From Bradyrhizobium sp. sBnM-33 (lineage in GTDB: Bacteria > Pseudomonadota > Alphaproteobacteria > Rhizobiales > Xanthobacteraceae), in the NCBI RefSeq assembly GCF_032917945.1, contig NZ_CP136624.1:2232001-2296000 (forward strand): DNA of 64,000 nucleotides. The letters are read 5' to 3'. A model generated the notes under the pieces. The model saw nothing but the letters and a program-made list of their open reading frames with translations, was not told where the DNA came from and searched no databases. The position numbers and the translations under genes are program-made. The first letter of the stretch is position 1. The number at the start of each line of letters is the position of its first letter. Of the stretch, positions 26,855 to 36,035 are shown piece after piece.

Positions 26855-29338
26855 GTGACGGAACTTCCCAAGTCGGCTCAAGTCGTCATCATTGGCGGCG
26901 GAATCATGGGCTGCAGTCTGGCCTACCATCTGACCCTTCGCGGTTGGAGGGACGTTGTTTTGCTCGAACGAAAGCAGCTTACGTCCGGCACCACTTGGCA
27001 CGCTGCGGGTCTCGTTGGGCAGCTTGGTGCAACTCACAATCTCACACGATTAGCTCAATACACGACAGAGCTTTACTCTGAGCTCGAGCGCGAAACGGGT
27101 CAAAATACCGGATACCGACAGATTGGATCGCTCGCAATCGCGAACAACCATGAGCGTTTTGAAGAGCTCCGGCGTGGAGCCTCGATGGCCCGATGTTTCG
27201 GGTTGGAAGTCAACGTCATGTCTGCAAAGGAGGCAGGTGATCTTTGGCCTTTGATGGCGACCGAGGACCTCGTTGGCGCGGTGCACCTTCCGAAAGACGG
27301 GCAGACAAACCCGGTGGATACGACGCAAGCTCTAGCAAGGGGAGCGAGGGGTCGTGGGGCGAAGATATTTGAAAATATCGCGGTTACCGACATTCTCATC
27401 GAAAATGGCCGTGCCACGGGCGTGCGAACAAAGGACGCTGATATAACAGCTGAATTCGTCGTCAATTGTGCTGGCATGTGGGCGAGGGAGCTTGGCGCAA
27501 AAGCCGGCACGACTGTCCCTCTTCACGCGGCCGAGCACTTCTACATCGTGACTGAGCCGGTGCCTGAAATCAGAAAGCATCTTCCCGTACTGCGTGACGG
27601 CGATGCCTGTACTTACTTCAAGGAAGATGCCGGCAAGCTGCTGGTCGGTTGGTTCGAGCCGATCGCAAAGCCGTGGGGTATGCAAGGAATCCCCGAGAGC
27701 TTTGAGTTCGACACTCTGCCAGATGACCTTGAGCATATTGAGCCACTGCTCGAAGGGGCAATTCGTCGTGTGCCAATACTGTCAAAAACCGGGATCCAGT
27801 TGTTTTTCAACGGTCCCGAAAGCTTCACGCCCGACGACCGCTACATGCTGGGCGAGACGCCGGAAGTGCGGAATCTATTCGTGGCGGCCGGCTTCAACTC
27901 GATCGGTATTCGGTCGGCGGGTGGAGCAGGTAAAGTCCTGGCCGACTGGATTGTCGACGGTCATCCGCCGATGGACCTTTGGGACGTTGATGTGCGGCGC
28001 GTCATGCCGTTCCAGTCCAATCGACGATACTTAAAGGACCGCACTGTCGAAGCTCTCGGTCTCTTGTACGCCATGCATTGGCCCTTCCGACAGCCCGATA
28101 CGGCAAGAGGAGTTCGCCGCTCGGCTCTCCACGATCGCTTGCTTGCGCAAGGAGCTTGTTTTGGAGAGGTCGCGGGCTGGGAACGGCCGAACTGGTTCGC
28201 GCCGAAGGGACGAGAGGCAAAATACGAATATAGTTACGGTCGTCAGAATTGGTTCGAACTCTCAGCCGCAGAACATCGGGCAGTACGGGAAAGTGTGGGA
28301 TTGTTCGATCAATCGTCCTTCGCGAAATTCATCCTTGAAGGGGATGATGCAGAATCCATCCTGAACAGGATATGTTCGAATAACGTTTCGGTGCCGGTCG
28401 GCCGTATCGTCTATACGCAATGGCTCAATGAACGAGGCGGTATTGAAGCGGATCTTACCGTCACGCGCGAAGGTTTGAAGCGATTCCTCATCGTAACGGC
28501 GGCGGCGACGCAAGTCAGGGACTTTGCCTGGTTGAGCCGTCACATTCCCGAAGGATCTCGAGCAATCGCGATCGACGTAAGCTCCGCCTACGCCGTGCTG
28601 GGCGTCATGGGTCCGAAATCCAGGGAGCTCCTGAGCAAGCTTACGAATGCGGACCTCTCCAACTCAGCATTTCCCTTCGCAACCTCCCAAGTCATTGACC
28701 TCGGCTACGCCAAAGTCAGGGCAAGCCGCATTACCTATGTCGGCGAACTCGGATGGGAATTGTACATCCCTACAGAGTTCGTGCAGGGGGTCTATGATTG
28801 CCTCGTCGAAGAAGGCGCGGCATCAGATATGCGTCTGGCTGGCTATCATGCCATGAATTCTCTGCGAATGGAGAAGGGATACCGTCATTGGGGGCACGAC
28901 GTCACGGACGAGGACACCCCATTGGAATCAGGTCTCGGCTTTGCGGTGGCGTGGTCGAAGCCGCAAGGCTTCATCGGACGAGATGCACTGCTACGCCAGA
29001 GGGACGCAGGGCCGCGGCGAAAAATGATCCACCTCGCGCTGAACGATCCGAACGTGTTGATCTACCACAACGAGCCGATATGGCACGACGGCCGGCTCGT
29101 TGGCCGTATCACGTCCGGCATGTTCGGACATACAGTCGGCACCTGCTTGGGATTGGGATTCATCGATGACTCAAACCGCATGATCGATGCAACCTTTCTC
29201 CAGACCGGAAACTTCGAAGTCGAGGTCGCCGGCGTGCGCATACCCGCACGCGCTTCACTGCGTCCATTTTATGATCCCAACAACAGTCGCGTAAAGGATG
29301 TCGGGGCGGATGCTCTCGTCTCAGCCGCGGCCTCGTAG
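26855..29338 (+). CDS. Dimethylglycine/sarcosine dehydrogenase-like flavoprotein with GcvT domain (module 1)
   Basis: This 827-residue cytosolic protein consists of an N-terminal FAD-dependent amine oxidase domain (QVVIIGGGIMGCSLAYHL dinucleotide motif near residue 10; TSGTTWHAAGLVGQL containing the His that is covalently flavinylated in mammalian dimethylglycine dehydrogenase), a central FAO-type domain, and C-terminal GCV_T and GCV_T_C folate-binding domains (ELGWELYIPTEF, MEKGYRHWGHDV). The family removes an N-methyl group oxidatively and passes the one-carbon unit to tetrahydrofolate. The GTG at 26855 is preferred over 26810 because GGAG lies 7 bases before it and conservation starts there. 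It is followed after 15 bp by purU and then folD, which process the folate product. The exact methylated amine is not evident from sequence. Confidence 0.85.
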   Translation: MTELPKSAQVVIIGGGIMGCSLAYHLTLRGWRDVVLLERKQLTSGTTWHAAGLVGQLGATHNLTRLAQYTTELYSELERETGQNTGYRQIGSLAIANNHERFEELRRGASMARCFGLEVNVMSAKEAGDLWPLMATEDLVGAVHLPKDGQTNPVDTTQALARGARGRGAKIFENIAVTDILIENGRATGVRTKDADITAEFVVNCAGMWARELGAKAGTTVPLHAAEHFYIVTEPVPEIRKHLPVLRDGDACTYFKEDAGKLLVGWFEPIAKPWGMQGIPESFEFDTLPDDLEHIEPLLEGAIRRVPILSKTGIQLFFNGPESFTPDDRYMLGETPEVRNLFVAAGFNSIGIRSAGGAGKVLADWIVDGHPPMDLWDVDVRRVMPFQSNRRYLKDRTVEALGLLYAMHWPFRQPDTARGVRRSALHDRLLAQGACFGEVAGWERPNWFAPKGREAKYEYSYGRQNWFELSAAEHRAVRESVGLFDQSSFAKFILEGDDAESILNRICSNNVSVPVGRIVYTQWLNERGGIEADLTVTREGLKRFLIVTAAATQVRDFAWLSRHIPEGSRAIAIDVSSAYAVLGVMGPKSRELLSKLTNADLSNSAFPFATSQVIDLGYAKVRASRITYVGELGWELYIPTEFVQGVYDCLVEEGAASDMRLAGYHAMNSLRMEKGYRHWGHDVTDEDTPLESGLGFAVAWSKPQGFIGRDALLRQRDAGPRRKMIHLALNDPNVLIYHNEPIWHDGRLVGRITSGMFGHTVGTCLGLGFIDDSNRMIDATFLQTGNFEVEVAGVRIPARASLRPFYDPNNSRVKDVGADALVSAAAS

Positions 29339-29353
29339 AAGAGTACAATTGTC

Positions 29354-30292
29354 ATGACCGAAACAAGCGTCGTATTCGAGCCTCGACCTATTCATGCCGA
29401 AACGCAAACGTCAGTTGTCGACACGTCTTCCAAAGATCGCTCCCTGCGTCCCGATTTCATTCTGACATTTTCCTGTCCGGACCGAATTGGGATTGTGCAC
29501 GCCGTATCAGGCTTTCTCGCCACGCACGGGTGCAATATCCGTGACAGTGCTCAATTCTCGGACCGCAGCGTTGGAAGGCTTTTCATGCGCGTGTCGTTTG
29601 ATGCGCCTGGCGTCCTGCTGACGGACCTGCAGGCGGAATTCTCGGAAGTCAGCACTTCATTCGGCATGACCTGGGAATTTCATGACTGCAAGTCGAAGCC
29701 TCGTCTCCTGATCATGGTGTCGAAGGCGGGGCATTGTCTGAACGACCTGCTGTTCCGGTACGCAACCGGCACCCTTTCCGTCGAAATCCCGTTGATCGTC
29801 TCCAATCACCGGGACTTCTACCGGCTCGCTGCTTCCTATGACCTTCCTTTTCATCATATGCCTATCACCACTGATACGAAGCCCGCGCAGGAGGCAAAGC
29901 TTTTCGAATTGGTTGAGCAGGAGCGGATCGATCTCATTGTCTTGGCGCGGTACATGCAAGTCTTGTCGGACAATGTTTGTCAAAAGATGTCCGGCAGGAT
30001 CATAAATATACACCATTCCTTCCTGCCGAGTTTCAAAGGAGCCCGGCCCTATCATCAGGCTCACTCACGAGGGGTCAAATTGATTGGGGCAACAGCCCAC
30101 TACGTCACGGCAGATTTGGATGAAGGTCCAATCATTGAACAAGATGTGCTCCGTGTGGATCACTCCCTGACGCCAGACGATCTTTCGGCGATCGGAAGAG
30201 ATGTCGAGGCCGCTGTCCTGGCGCGGGCCGTCAAGCTGCATGCCGAAAATAGAATACTCATGAATGGCGATCGCACGGTGATCTTTCGATGA
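29354..30292 (+). CDS. purU: Formyltetrahydrofolate deformylase
   Basis: This 312-residue enzyme hydrolyses 10-formyltetrahydrofolate to formate and tetrahydrofolate. It has an N-terminal ACT domain ([20 protein letters not shown], from about residue 35) and a C-terminal formyltransferase domain with [18 protein letters not shown], the catalytic region [20 protein letters not shown] and the conserved Asp in [19 protein letters not shown]. It is longer than the typical 280-290 residues because of about 30 extra N-terminal residues. It lies in the same operon as the demethylating flavoprotein upstream and folD downstream (4-bp ATGA overlap). This recycles folate during methylamine breakdown, the arrangement known from glycine-betaine/sarcosine gene clusters. 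Confidence 0.93.
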   Translation: MTETSVVFEPRPIHAETQTSVVDTSSKDRSLRPDFILTFSCPDRIGIVHAVSGFLATHGCNIRDSAQFSDRSVGRLFMRVSFDAPGVLLTDLQAEFSEVSTSFGMTWEFHDCKSKPRLLIMVSKAGHCLNDLLFRYATGTLSVEIPLIVSNHRDFYRLAASYDLPFHHMPITTDTKPAQEAKLFELVEQERIDLIVLARYMQVLSDNVCQKMSGRIINIHHSFLPSFKGARPYHQAHSRGVKLIGATAHYVTADLDEGPIIEQDVLRVDHSLTPDDLSAIGRDVEAAVLARAVKLHAENRILMNGDRTVIFR

Positions 30293-31206
30293 ACGTCCAG
30301 GACACGAAGGGCAGTCACACAAGTGAGGCCACTCTCATCGATGGTGCCGCGGTTGCGGCAGGGCTCCATTCTGAGCTGCGAAGTGCAGTTGAGAACCTTG
30401 TGGAGAGGGGGCTTACACCCGGATTGGCCGTAGTCCTTGTTGGCAACGATCCGGCGAGTTCGGTGTATGTCCGCAACAAGATTCGCCGTTCTGTTGAAGC
30501 TGGTTTGCGTTCGTTTCATCACGAACTGCCAAGCACGACGAGCGAAACAGATCTGTTGTCGTTGATCGATCGGCTGAATTCCGCTCACGATGTGGACGGC
30601 ATCCTCGTCCAGTTGCCGCTACCTTCCCATATCGATGCGCAAAAAGTGACCGCGGCCATCGATCCGGCGAAGGACGTAGACGGTTTTCATCCGATGAATG
30701 TAGGCAAGCTCTCGCTCGGCGGGGGGGCGCTAGTCCCCTGTACTCCGCTTGGCTGTATGCTGCTGATTAAGGGAGTTCGGAGTCAGCTCGCTGGACTGAA
30801 TGCCGTCATCGTTGGACGTTCCAACATCGTCGGTAAACCGCTCGCACAACTTCTACTTCGAGAAAATTGCACAGTCACAGTCGCGCACTCCAGGACCGAG
30901 GATCTTCCTTCGCTGTGTCGCCGCGCGGATATTCTTGTAGCTGCTGTCGGCCAGCCCGAGCTCATTCGTGGTGACTGGATCAAGCCCGGTGCAATTGTGA
31001 TCGACGTTGGGATCAATCGAGCCGAGCATGAGGGGCGTCAGAAATTGGTCGGCGACGTGGACTTTGCAGGCGCGCGTGCCGTGGCCGGCGCGCTTACCCC
31101 GGTCCCGGGCGGGGTAGGCCCCATGACGATCGCTTGTCTTCTCAGAAATACAATCCACGCCGCCTGTCGCCGACACGGCGTCTCTTCGCCTATCGGTAAC
31201 TCGTGA
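30289..31206 (+). CDS. folD: Methylenetetrahydrofolate dehydrogenase / methenyl-THF cyclohydrolase
   Basis: This 305-residue bifunctional enzyme converts 5,10-methylene-THF to 10-formyl-THF with NADP+. It shows the catalytic Tyr/Lys segment [16 protein letters not shown], the [15 protein letters not shown] motif, [15 protein letters not shown] in the nucleotide-binding fold, and the C-terminal [15 protein letters not shown]. The start overlaps the purU stop (ATGA), so translation is coupled. Together with the flavoprotein and PurU it forms a one-carbon disposal chain: methyl group, methylene-THF, formyl-THF, formate. It is probably a second, catabolic copy in the genome besides the housekeeping gene (inference). 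Confidence 0.94.
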   Translation: MNVQDTKGSHTSEATLIDGAAVAAGLHSELRSAVENLVERGLTPGLAVVLVGNDPASSVYVRNKIRRSVEAGLRSFHHELPSTTSETDLLSLIDRLNSAHDVDGILVQLPLPSHIDAQKVTAAIDPAKDVDGFHPMNVGKLSLGGGALVPCTPLGCMLLIKGVRSQLAGLNAVIVGRSNIVGKPLAQLLLRENCTVTVAHSRTEDLPSLCRRADILVAAVGQPELIRGDWIKPGAIVIDVGINRAEHEGRQKLVGDVDFAGARAVAGALTPVPGGVGPMTIACLLRNTIHAACRRHGVSSPIGNS

Positions 31207-31226
31207 CCAATTATCCCAGCTAGCGG

Positions 31227-32000
31227 ATGGGGGCCCTGCTAATGAACGCTTCCCACTTAACGCCCGCAAGCATAACGATCGACGAACCAAAACTCCTGGC
31301 CGTGTCCGGAATTCAAGTTTCCTACGTCGCTGGGGTCGATGTTCTTCACGGCGTTTCGCTTCATGTTAGCGCGGGCGAAGTGGTTTGCCTTTTAGGCCGC
31401 AACGGCGCCGGAAAGACAACGCTGATCAATGCACTCTGCGGCTTGCTCCCTGTCAACGCCGGGCAGGTGACGTTCGATGGTAAGTCTCTTCTCGGTCTGA
31501 AGCCGAGCGGTATCGTTGCTGCCGGCATAGCTGTTGTGCCGGAAGGCCGGCGAGTTTTCTCCAATCTGACCGTCGCGGAAAATCTCGCGATGGGCGCCTA
31601 TTCTCGTCGAACTGGTTTCGGGCCCTCTTGGCACTTCGAACGCGTCTACGATCTCTTCCCTCGGTTGGCGGAACGTCGTGATCAACTTGCCGGAACGCTG
31701 TCTGGCGGCGAGCAGCAAATGGTCGCCATGGCGCGGGCCATGATGGCACAGCCTAGGCTCCTTCTATTGGACGAACCGTCCATGGGGCTTGCGCCTTTGC
31801 TGATCGAATTGATCTTCGATACGATCAACCGGTTCGCCAAGGAGGGCATGACCATCCTTCTTGTGGAGCAGAATGCAGCAGCGGCGCTTGATGTGGCCGA
31901 TCGTGCATACGTTCTGGAGCGCGGCTCAATCGTCCGATCGGGGCTCGCTGCCTCGCTTGAGAACGATCCAGAGATTCAACGAAGCTATCTTGGCGTCTAA
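31227..32000 (+). CDS. Branched-chain amino-acid-type ABC transporter ATPase, LivF-like (transporter A)
   Basis: This 257-residue ATPase has Walker A GRNGAGKTT, signature LSGGEQQMVAMARAMM, Walker B LLLLDEPSMGLAP, and the short C-terminus ending RSYLGV typical of LivF. It precedes the binding protein, two permeases and a LivG-like ATPase of the same transporter; having LivF first is unusual. It starts 20 bp after folD, so it may be read through from the flavoprotein operon. An internal ATG at 31242 with a G-rich stretch before it is an alternative start. The substrate is probably an amino-acid-like compound handled by the upstream enzymes (inference). Confidence 0.9.
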   Translation: MGALLMNASHLTPASITIDEPKLLAVSGIQVSYVAGVDVLHGVSLHVSAGEVVCLLGRNGAGKTTLINALCGLLPVNAGQVTFDGKSLLGLKPSGIVAAGIAVVPEGRRVFSNLTVAENLAMGAYSRRTGFGPSWHFERVYDLFPRLAERRDQLAGTLSGGEQQMVAMARAMMAQPRLLLLDEPSMGLAPLLIELIFDTINRFAKEGMTILLVEQNAAAALDVADRAYVLERGSIVRSGLAASLENDPEIQRSYLGV

Positions 32001-32025
32001 CGTGTTGCATATGGAGGATTGGAAG

Positions 32026-33153
32026 ATGGTACTCGCTCGTATTGGGATATTCGCAACTCTTCTTCTCTCATTCGCGTCTTCGGCCATGGCCAAGGACTTT
32101 CCGGTCGGCTTCTTCGGACCATTGTCCGGCCCGGCGGCGGCCTACGGGTCCGAAAGTCTTGCTGGTGCGCAATTAGCACTTGAAGAAATCAATGCCGGAT
32201 ATTTGGGTTCGGACAAAATCAAGCTCATACCGGCCGATGACACCGCAAGCCCTGGCGTGGCCGCGCAGGCCGTTCAGCGCATGATCGACATTGACGACGT
32301 GGTGGCGGTGGTCGGCGGCTCCACGAGTGCCGGCACAGCCGCGGCGATTGAGGTCACCAAAGAGGCGAAAGTGCCACAACTCTCTCCACTTGCCGTGGAC
32401 AGTGCCCTGACGCTGGCGAACAATCCCTGGTTCGCGCGAATAGCGCAATCGTCAACCACTTGGGCCGAGCGCACTGCAGAGTGGCTCAAAAAAGATAAGG
32501 GAGCAAAGAGCGCGTATCTCCTCGTCCGAAACGATAACTTCGGAATCCCGCTGGCTGACGCATTCGAGAAGAGAGCCAAGGAAATCGGACTCGAGCTCAA
32601 GGGAAAGATTGCTTACGAACCCACGTCCCGCGAGTTTAGGCCAACGTTGGCGACCGTGGCATCGGCAAAGCCCGACTATATCGTGCTCTGGGGGTACTAC
32701 ACCGAAGCTGGTCTAATGGCGAAACAAATGGCAGAAATGCAGATCAAGTTTCCCTTCTATGTTGGAAGCGCGATTGGCATAGACCAATATCGTGAAATAG
32801 CCGGGCCTTCGGCCGAGGGGACTTATGGCCTGCTCTATTATCTGGCCGGCTCCATCGAAACGGACGCCGGGAAGAAATTCGTTCAAAAATGGAATGAACG
32901 CTATCATAGAACGCCAACTCAATATGAAGGCATGGGCTATGATGCGATGTATGTCCTTGCCGACGCAATGAAGCGGGCGGCCGCAAAGGGCGGGATTTCC
33001 AAGCAGACAATCCGCGACGAAATCTTCAACACCAAGGCATTTCAGGGCGCAACAGGCCCGATCACAATACTGTCAAACGGTGACGCTCAACGGCCTTTGC
33101 CCATGGCCGAACTCGTCGACGGCAAGGTCAAGCTCGATACATTGCTCAAGTAA
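32026..33153 (+). CDS. Periplasmic amino-acid-binding protein, LivK-like (transporter A)
   Basis: This 375-residue type I periplasmic binding protein begins with a Sec signal peptide (LARIGIFATLLLSFASSAMA, cleavage after AMA). The mature part starts DFPVGFFGPLSGPAAAYG, the usual HAAT-family ligand loop. The start at ATG 32026 is chosen because GGAGG lies 8 bases upstream and the signal peptide begins there; the frame is open far upstream, overlapping livF. The neighbouring permease genes follow directly. Ligand specificity cannot be read from the sequence. Confidence 0.9.
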   Translation: MVLARIGIFATLLLSFASSAMAKDFPVGFFGPLSGPAAAYGSESLAGAQLALEEINAGYLGSDKIKLIPADDTASPGVAAQAVQRMIDIDDVVAVVGGSTSAGTAAAIEVTKEAKVPQLSPLAVDSALTLANNPWFARIAQSSTTWAERTAEWLKKDKGAKSAYLLVRNDNFGIPLADAFEKRAKEIGLELKGKIAYEPTSREFRPTLATVASAKPDYIVLWGYYTEAGLMAKQMAEMQIKFPFYVGSAIGIDQYREIAGPSAEGTYGLLYYLAGSIETDAGKKFVQKWNERYHRTPTQYEGMGYDAMYVLADAMKRAAAKGGISKQTIRDEIFNTKAFQGATGPITILSNGDAQRPLPMAELVDGKVKLDTLLK

Positions 33154-33176
33154 AGCCGTTCGAGGCGCGTTCCACC

Positions 33177-34043
33177 ATGAATCTCTCGCTTCAGCTGTTA
33201 AGCGGACTGGCAGTCGGTTGCATCTACAGCCTCGTGGCCGTCGGATTCAGCATGGTCTACCGCGCCATGGGCTTGGTGAATTTTGCCCAAGGCGACTTGA
33301 TGATGGTTGGGGCTTTCGTCGGTTATTCGATCATCATCAGTGCTCCTGCTCTTCCGTTTTGGCTTGTTGTCCCATTTGCGGCCGCGCTCACGGCCTCCTT
33401 AGGGTACGTCATCGCGCAAAGCGCACTCTGGCCCGCCATTCAGCGTGGAGCGAGCCAGACTTACCTCGTGCTCCTCACGCTGGGAATTGGCATCGTTCTC
33501 AGCAATGGTGCCAGGCTCATCTGGGGAGCAAATCCGCGGGTCTATCCTATCCCTCTTACGCACGAGACGATCAGGGTCGGGCAGTATCCTGTACCAGCAG
33601 TCTATCCCCTCATCGGATTGACGATGGTGGTGTTGATCGTTGGGCTTCACCTCCTCTTCACTCGGACATGGCTCGGTTTGGCCCTCCGTGCGGCAGCTGA
33701 CGATGCTCAAACTGCGTCTATCATGGGAGTGAATCGCAGATTTGCATCCGCGGCTTCCTTTGCGTTGGCCTCGGGTATCGGTGCTGCGGCCGGCGTTCTC
33801 TATGCGCCAATTACCTTCGTGTCTGCCGACATGGGAATGCTCGGAATTAAAGCGTTCGCCGCGGCTGTGTTGGGCTCATTGGGCAGCATCCCGGGATCCG
33901 TGATCGGTGGCCTTGTGATTGGCATTGGTGAAACGCTGGGAGGTCAACTCGTTTCATCTGAGTACCAGGACAGCTTAGCCTTCCTCCTCATGATCGGCAT
34001 CCTGCTCGTAAAACCGACCGGACTAATGGGAAAAAGGGGCTAG
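33177..34043 (+). CDS. ABC permease, LivH-like (transporter A)
   Basis: This 288-residue integral membrane protein has about eight hydrophobic segments. Family features are MVYRAMGLVNFAQGDLMMVG near the N-terminus (the NFAQG motif of LivH), the cytoplasmic loop RTWLGLALRAAADDAQTA that contacts the ATPases, and FAAAVLGSLGSIPGSVIGG. It lies 23 bp after the binding protein and 4 bp before livM of the same transporter. Confidence 0.92.
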   Translation: MNLSLQLLSGLAVGCIYSLVAVGFSMVYRAMGLVNFAQGDLMMVGAFVGYSIIISAPALPFWLVVPFAAALTASLGYVIAQSALWPAIQRGASQTYLVLLTLGIGIVLSNGARLIWGANPRVYPIPLTHETIRVGQYPVPAVYPLIGLTMVVLIVGLHLLFTRTWLGLALRAAADDAQTASIMGVNRRFASAASFALASGIGAAAGVLYAPITFVSADMGMLGIKAFAAAVLGSLGSIPGSVIGGLVIGIGETLGGQLVSSEYQDSLAFLLMIGILLVKPTGLMGKRG

Positions 34044-34047
34044 GCAC

Positions 34048-35064
34048 GTGCAAGAGGCTGTCTCGTTAAGAACGGCAAAGGAGTCGCTATCTCAGCAAAA
34101 TGATTTCGCGAGCGCGACAAGCCAGAATCGAAATGACTGGATTGTCTTTGCGGTTATCGTGAGCATTCTTTGGTCTGTGCCCTTGAGCCTCGGTGGCTTC
34201 TATCTCTACCTCGGCTTGGCCGTTGCGATTTACGCGATTTCTGCGCTCGGCTTACAGACTATGGTCGGGCTCGCAGGGCAACTGTCCCTCGGGCACGCGG
34301 CTTTCATGGGAATCGGAGCTTACACGTCCGTTCTTCTCCAAAAAACTCTTGGTCTGCCGTTTCTCGTGACACTCGCCGCTGCTGGGCTAACGGCAGCTGC
34401 CGCCGGATTGCTGATGGCGCAGTTGATTAGGCTTTCGGGTGTTTATTTCAAGATTGCGACGTTCGGGTTTGGCATCGTCGTCCATCAGATTCTTTCCAAT
34501 TGGACTGCTCTGACAGGCGGTAGCGCCGGAGTCCGTGGAATTCCTGTGATCAGCATGATTGGTTTCCAGGTCGAAACGCGCACAGGCCTGTTCGTATGTG
34601 AAGCGCTAACGCTCACACTCATTTATGGGTTGCTCGTTCGCCTTAGCCACGGAAAAATCGGTCGTGCCTTCCGCGCGATCGGCCAGAACGAAGCGGCGGC
34701 TCGAAGCGTCGGTATTCCCGTGGCACGCTATCGAATGATCGTGATCACACTCGGTTGCGCGATCGCCGGGATAGCGGGCGCATATCTGCCACATCTCATG
34801 CGCTTTCTAAGCCCCGAAAGTTTCACCTGGTACGAGTCGCTCACATGTCTGATCATGATAACCGTGGGCGGACTAGGATCGCTTCCTGGCGCGATCATCG
34901 GAGCGGCCGTCCTGATCGTTGCTCCAGAATATTTACGGGACTTCGCGCAGTATAAGATGCTTGCGTTCGGAGTTCTGCTTGTTGCTTCGATGATCTTGCT
35001 GCCTAAGGGCATAGCGGGTGCCGGTGCTGCCTTGAGCCGCAGCAAGAGGATTCATGCAAGATGA
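34048..35064 (+). CDS. ABC permease, LivM-like (transporter A)
   Basis: This 338-residue membrane protein starts at GTG 34048 and has a hydrophilic N-terminal tail of about 30 residues. It has LivM landmarks: GLAGQLSLGHAAFMGIGAYT, the loop GKIGRAFRAIGQNEAAARSVGI, and ITVGGLGSLPGAIIGA. It overlaps livG by 4 bp, so it belongs to the same transcript. Confidence 0.92.
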   Translation: MQEAVSLRTAKESLSQQNDFASATSQNRNDWIVFAVIVSILWSVPLSLGGFYLYLGLAVAIYAISALGLQTMVGLAGQLSLGHAAFMGIGAYTSVLLQKTLGLPFLVTLAAAGLTAAAAGLLMAQLIRLSGVYFKIATFGFGIVVHQILSNWTALTGGSAGVRGIPVISMIGFQVETRTGLFVCEALTLTLIYGLLVRLSHGKIGRAFRAIGQNEAAARSVGIPVARYRMIVITLGCAIAGIAGAYLPHLMRFLSPESFTWYESLTCLIMITVGGLGSLPGAIIGAAVLIVAPEYLRDFAQYKMLAFGVLLVASMILLPKGIAGAGAALSRSKRIHAR

Positions 35065-35879
35065 GATCTTCTGAAGTCATCCTGACGTTGCGCGAGGTGA
35101 CGCGGCGCTTCGGCGGCCTTGTGGCTGTCAATAAACTATCGATGGACGTGAAGGAGGCAAGCATACATGGCCTCATTGGACCCAACGGGGCTGGAAAAAG
35201 CACTGCTTTCGATCTGATATCGGGCCTCACCACCGTAAGCACCGGCGAGATTTGCTTCAGAGGCGAAGCGATCACACATATGGCCCCCGAGGCTCGGGTG
35301 GCTTCCGGTGTCTGCCGCACTTTTCAGACCCCAAAACTCTTTGACGAAATGACCGTGTTAGATGTCGTCGCAACAGGGCGGCATCTCCACAACTCGGTCG
35401 GTCTATGGGGAAGCATGTTCTCGATCGGCAGAAAGCGGAGGGAAGAAGCGAAAACCGTTTCTGCGGCGAGAGAATTTCTGGAGATCGTCGGTCTCCTGGC
35501 GAAAGAGGACGCGCCGGTAGCGGACTTGTCCTACGGTGACCGCCGTCTCGTCGAGATCGCTCGTGCGTTGGCGACCGAGCCCAGCCTTCTGCTCCTTGAC
35601 GAAGTCACGTCGGGCTTAAACCCCGTCGAAACGGCTACCGTTGGCGACCTCTTGCGCAATCAGGTCCGGCAGGGATTGACGATTGTCTTGGTAGAGCACG
35701 ATATGAAATTCGTCATGGGGTTGTGTGAACGGATAACCGTCATGAACTACGGATCGGTTATTGCAGACGGAAGTCCCGATCAGATTGCTACTGATCCGAA
35801 TGTAATTGCCGCTTACCTTGGAAGTCCAAAGGACGGACAGCGATCTCGCAGAGCTCTTAGATCCGAACAGTTGGTCTAA
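35061..35879 (+). CDS. ABC transporter ATPase, LivG-like (transporter A)
   Basis: This 272-residue ATPase has Walker A GPNGAGKST, an unusual signature VADLSYGDRRLVEIARAL (LSYGD in place of LSGGQ, common in LivG), Walker B LLLLDEVTSGLNP, and the H-loop VEHDMKFVMG. It completes a five-gene transporter set: LivF, binding protein, LivH, LivM, LivG. A gap of about 155 bp with a new signal-peptide gene separates it from transporter B. Confidence 0.92.
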   Translation: MRSSEVILTLREVTRRFGGLVAVNKLSMDVKEASIHGLIGPNGAGKSTAFDLISGLTTVSTGEICFRGEAITHMAPEARVASGVCRTFQTPKLFDEMTVLDVVATGRHLHNSVGLWGSMFSIGRKRREEAKTVSAAREFLEIVGLLAKEDAPVADLSYGDRRLVEIARALATEPSLLLLDEVTSGLNPVETATVGDLLRNQVRQGLTIVLVEHDMKFVMGLCERITVMNYGSVIADGSPDQIATDPNVIAAYLGSPKDGQRSRRALRSEQLV

Positions 35880-36035
35880 GACCGTCTGGTTGCCGGGGCG
35901 GCTTTCTCCTGCGAAACGGACGCGTTCTCCTGGCACAAAACAGGCGGTCCGTGAAAATTCATGACAAAATTTCATATTGACAAAATTATGATGGGAGATT
36001 TAGCTCTCCGTAGACAAGAATGGGGAGGATTTTTG

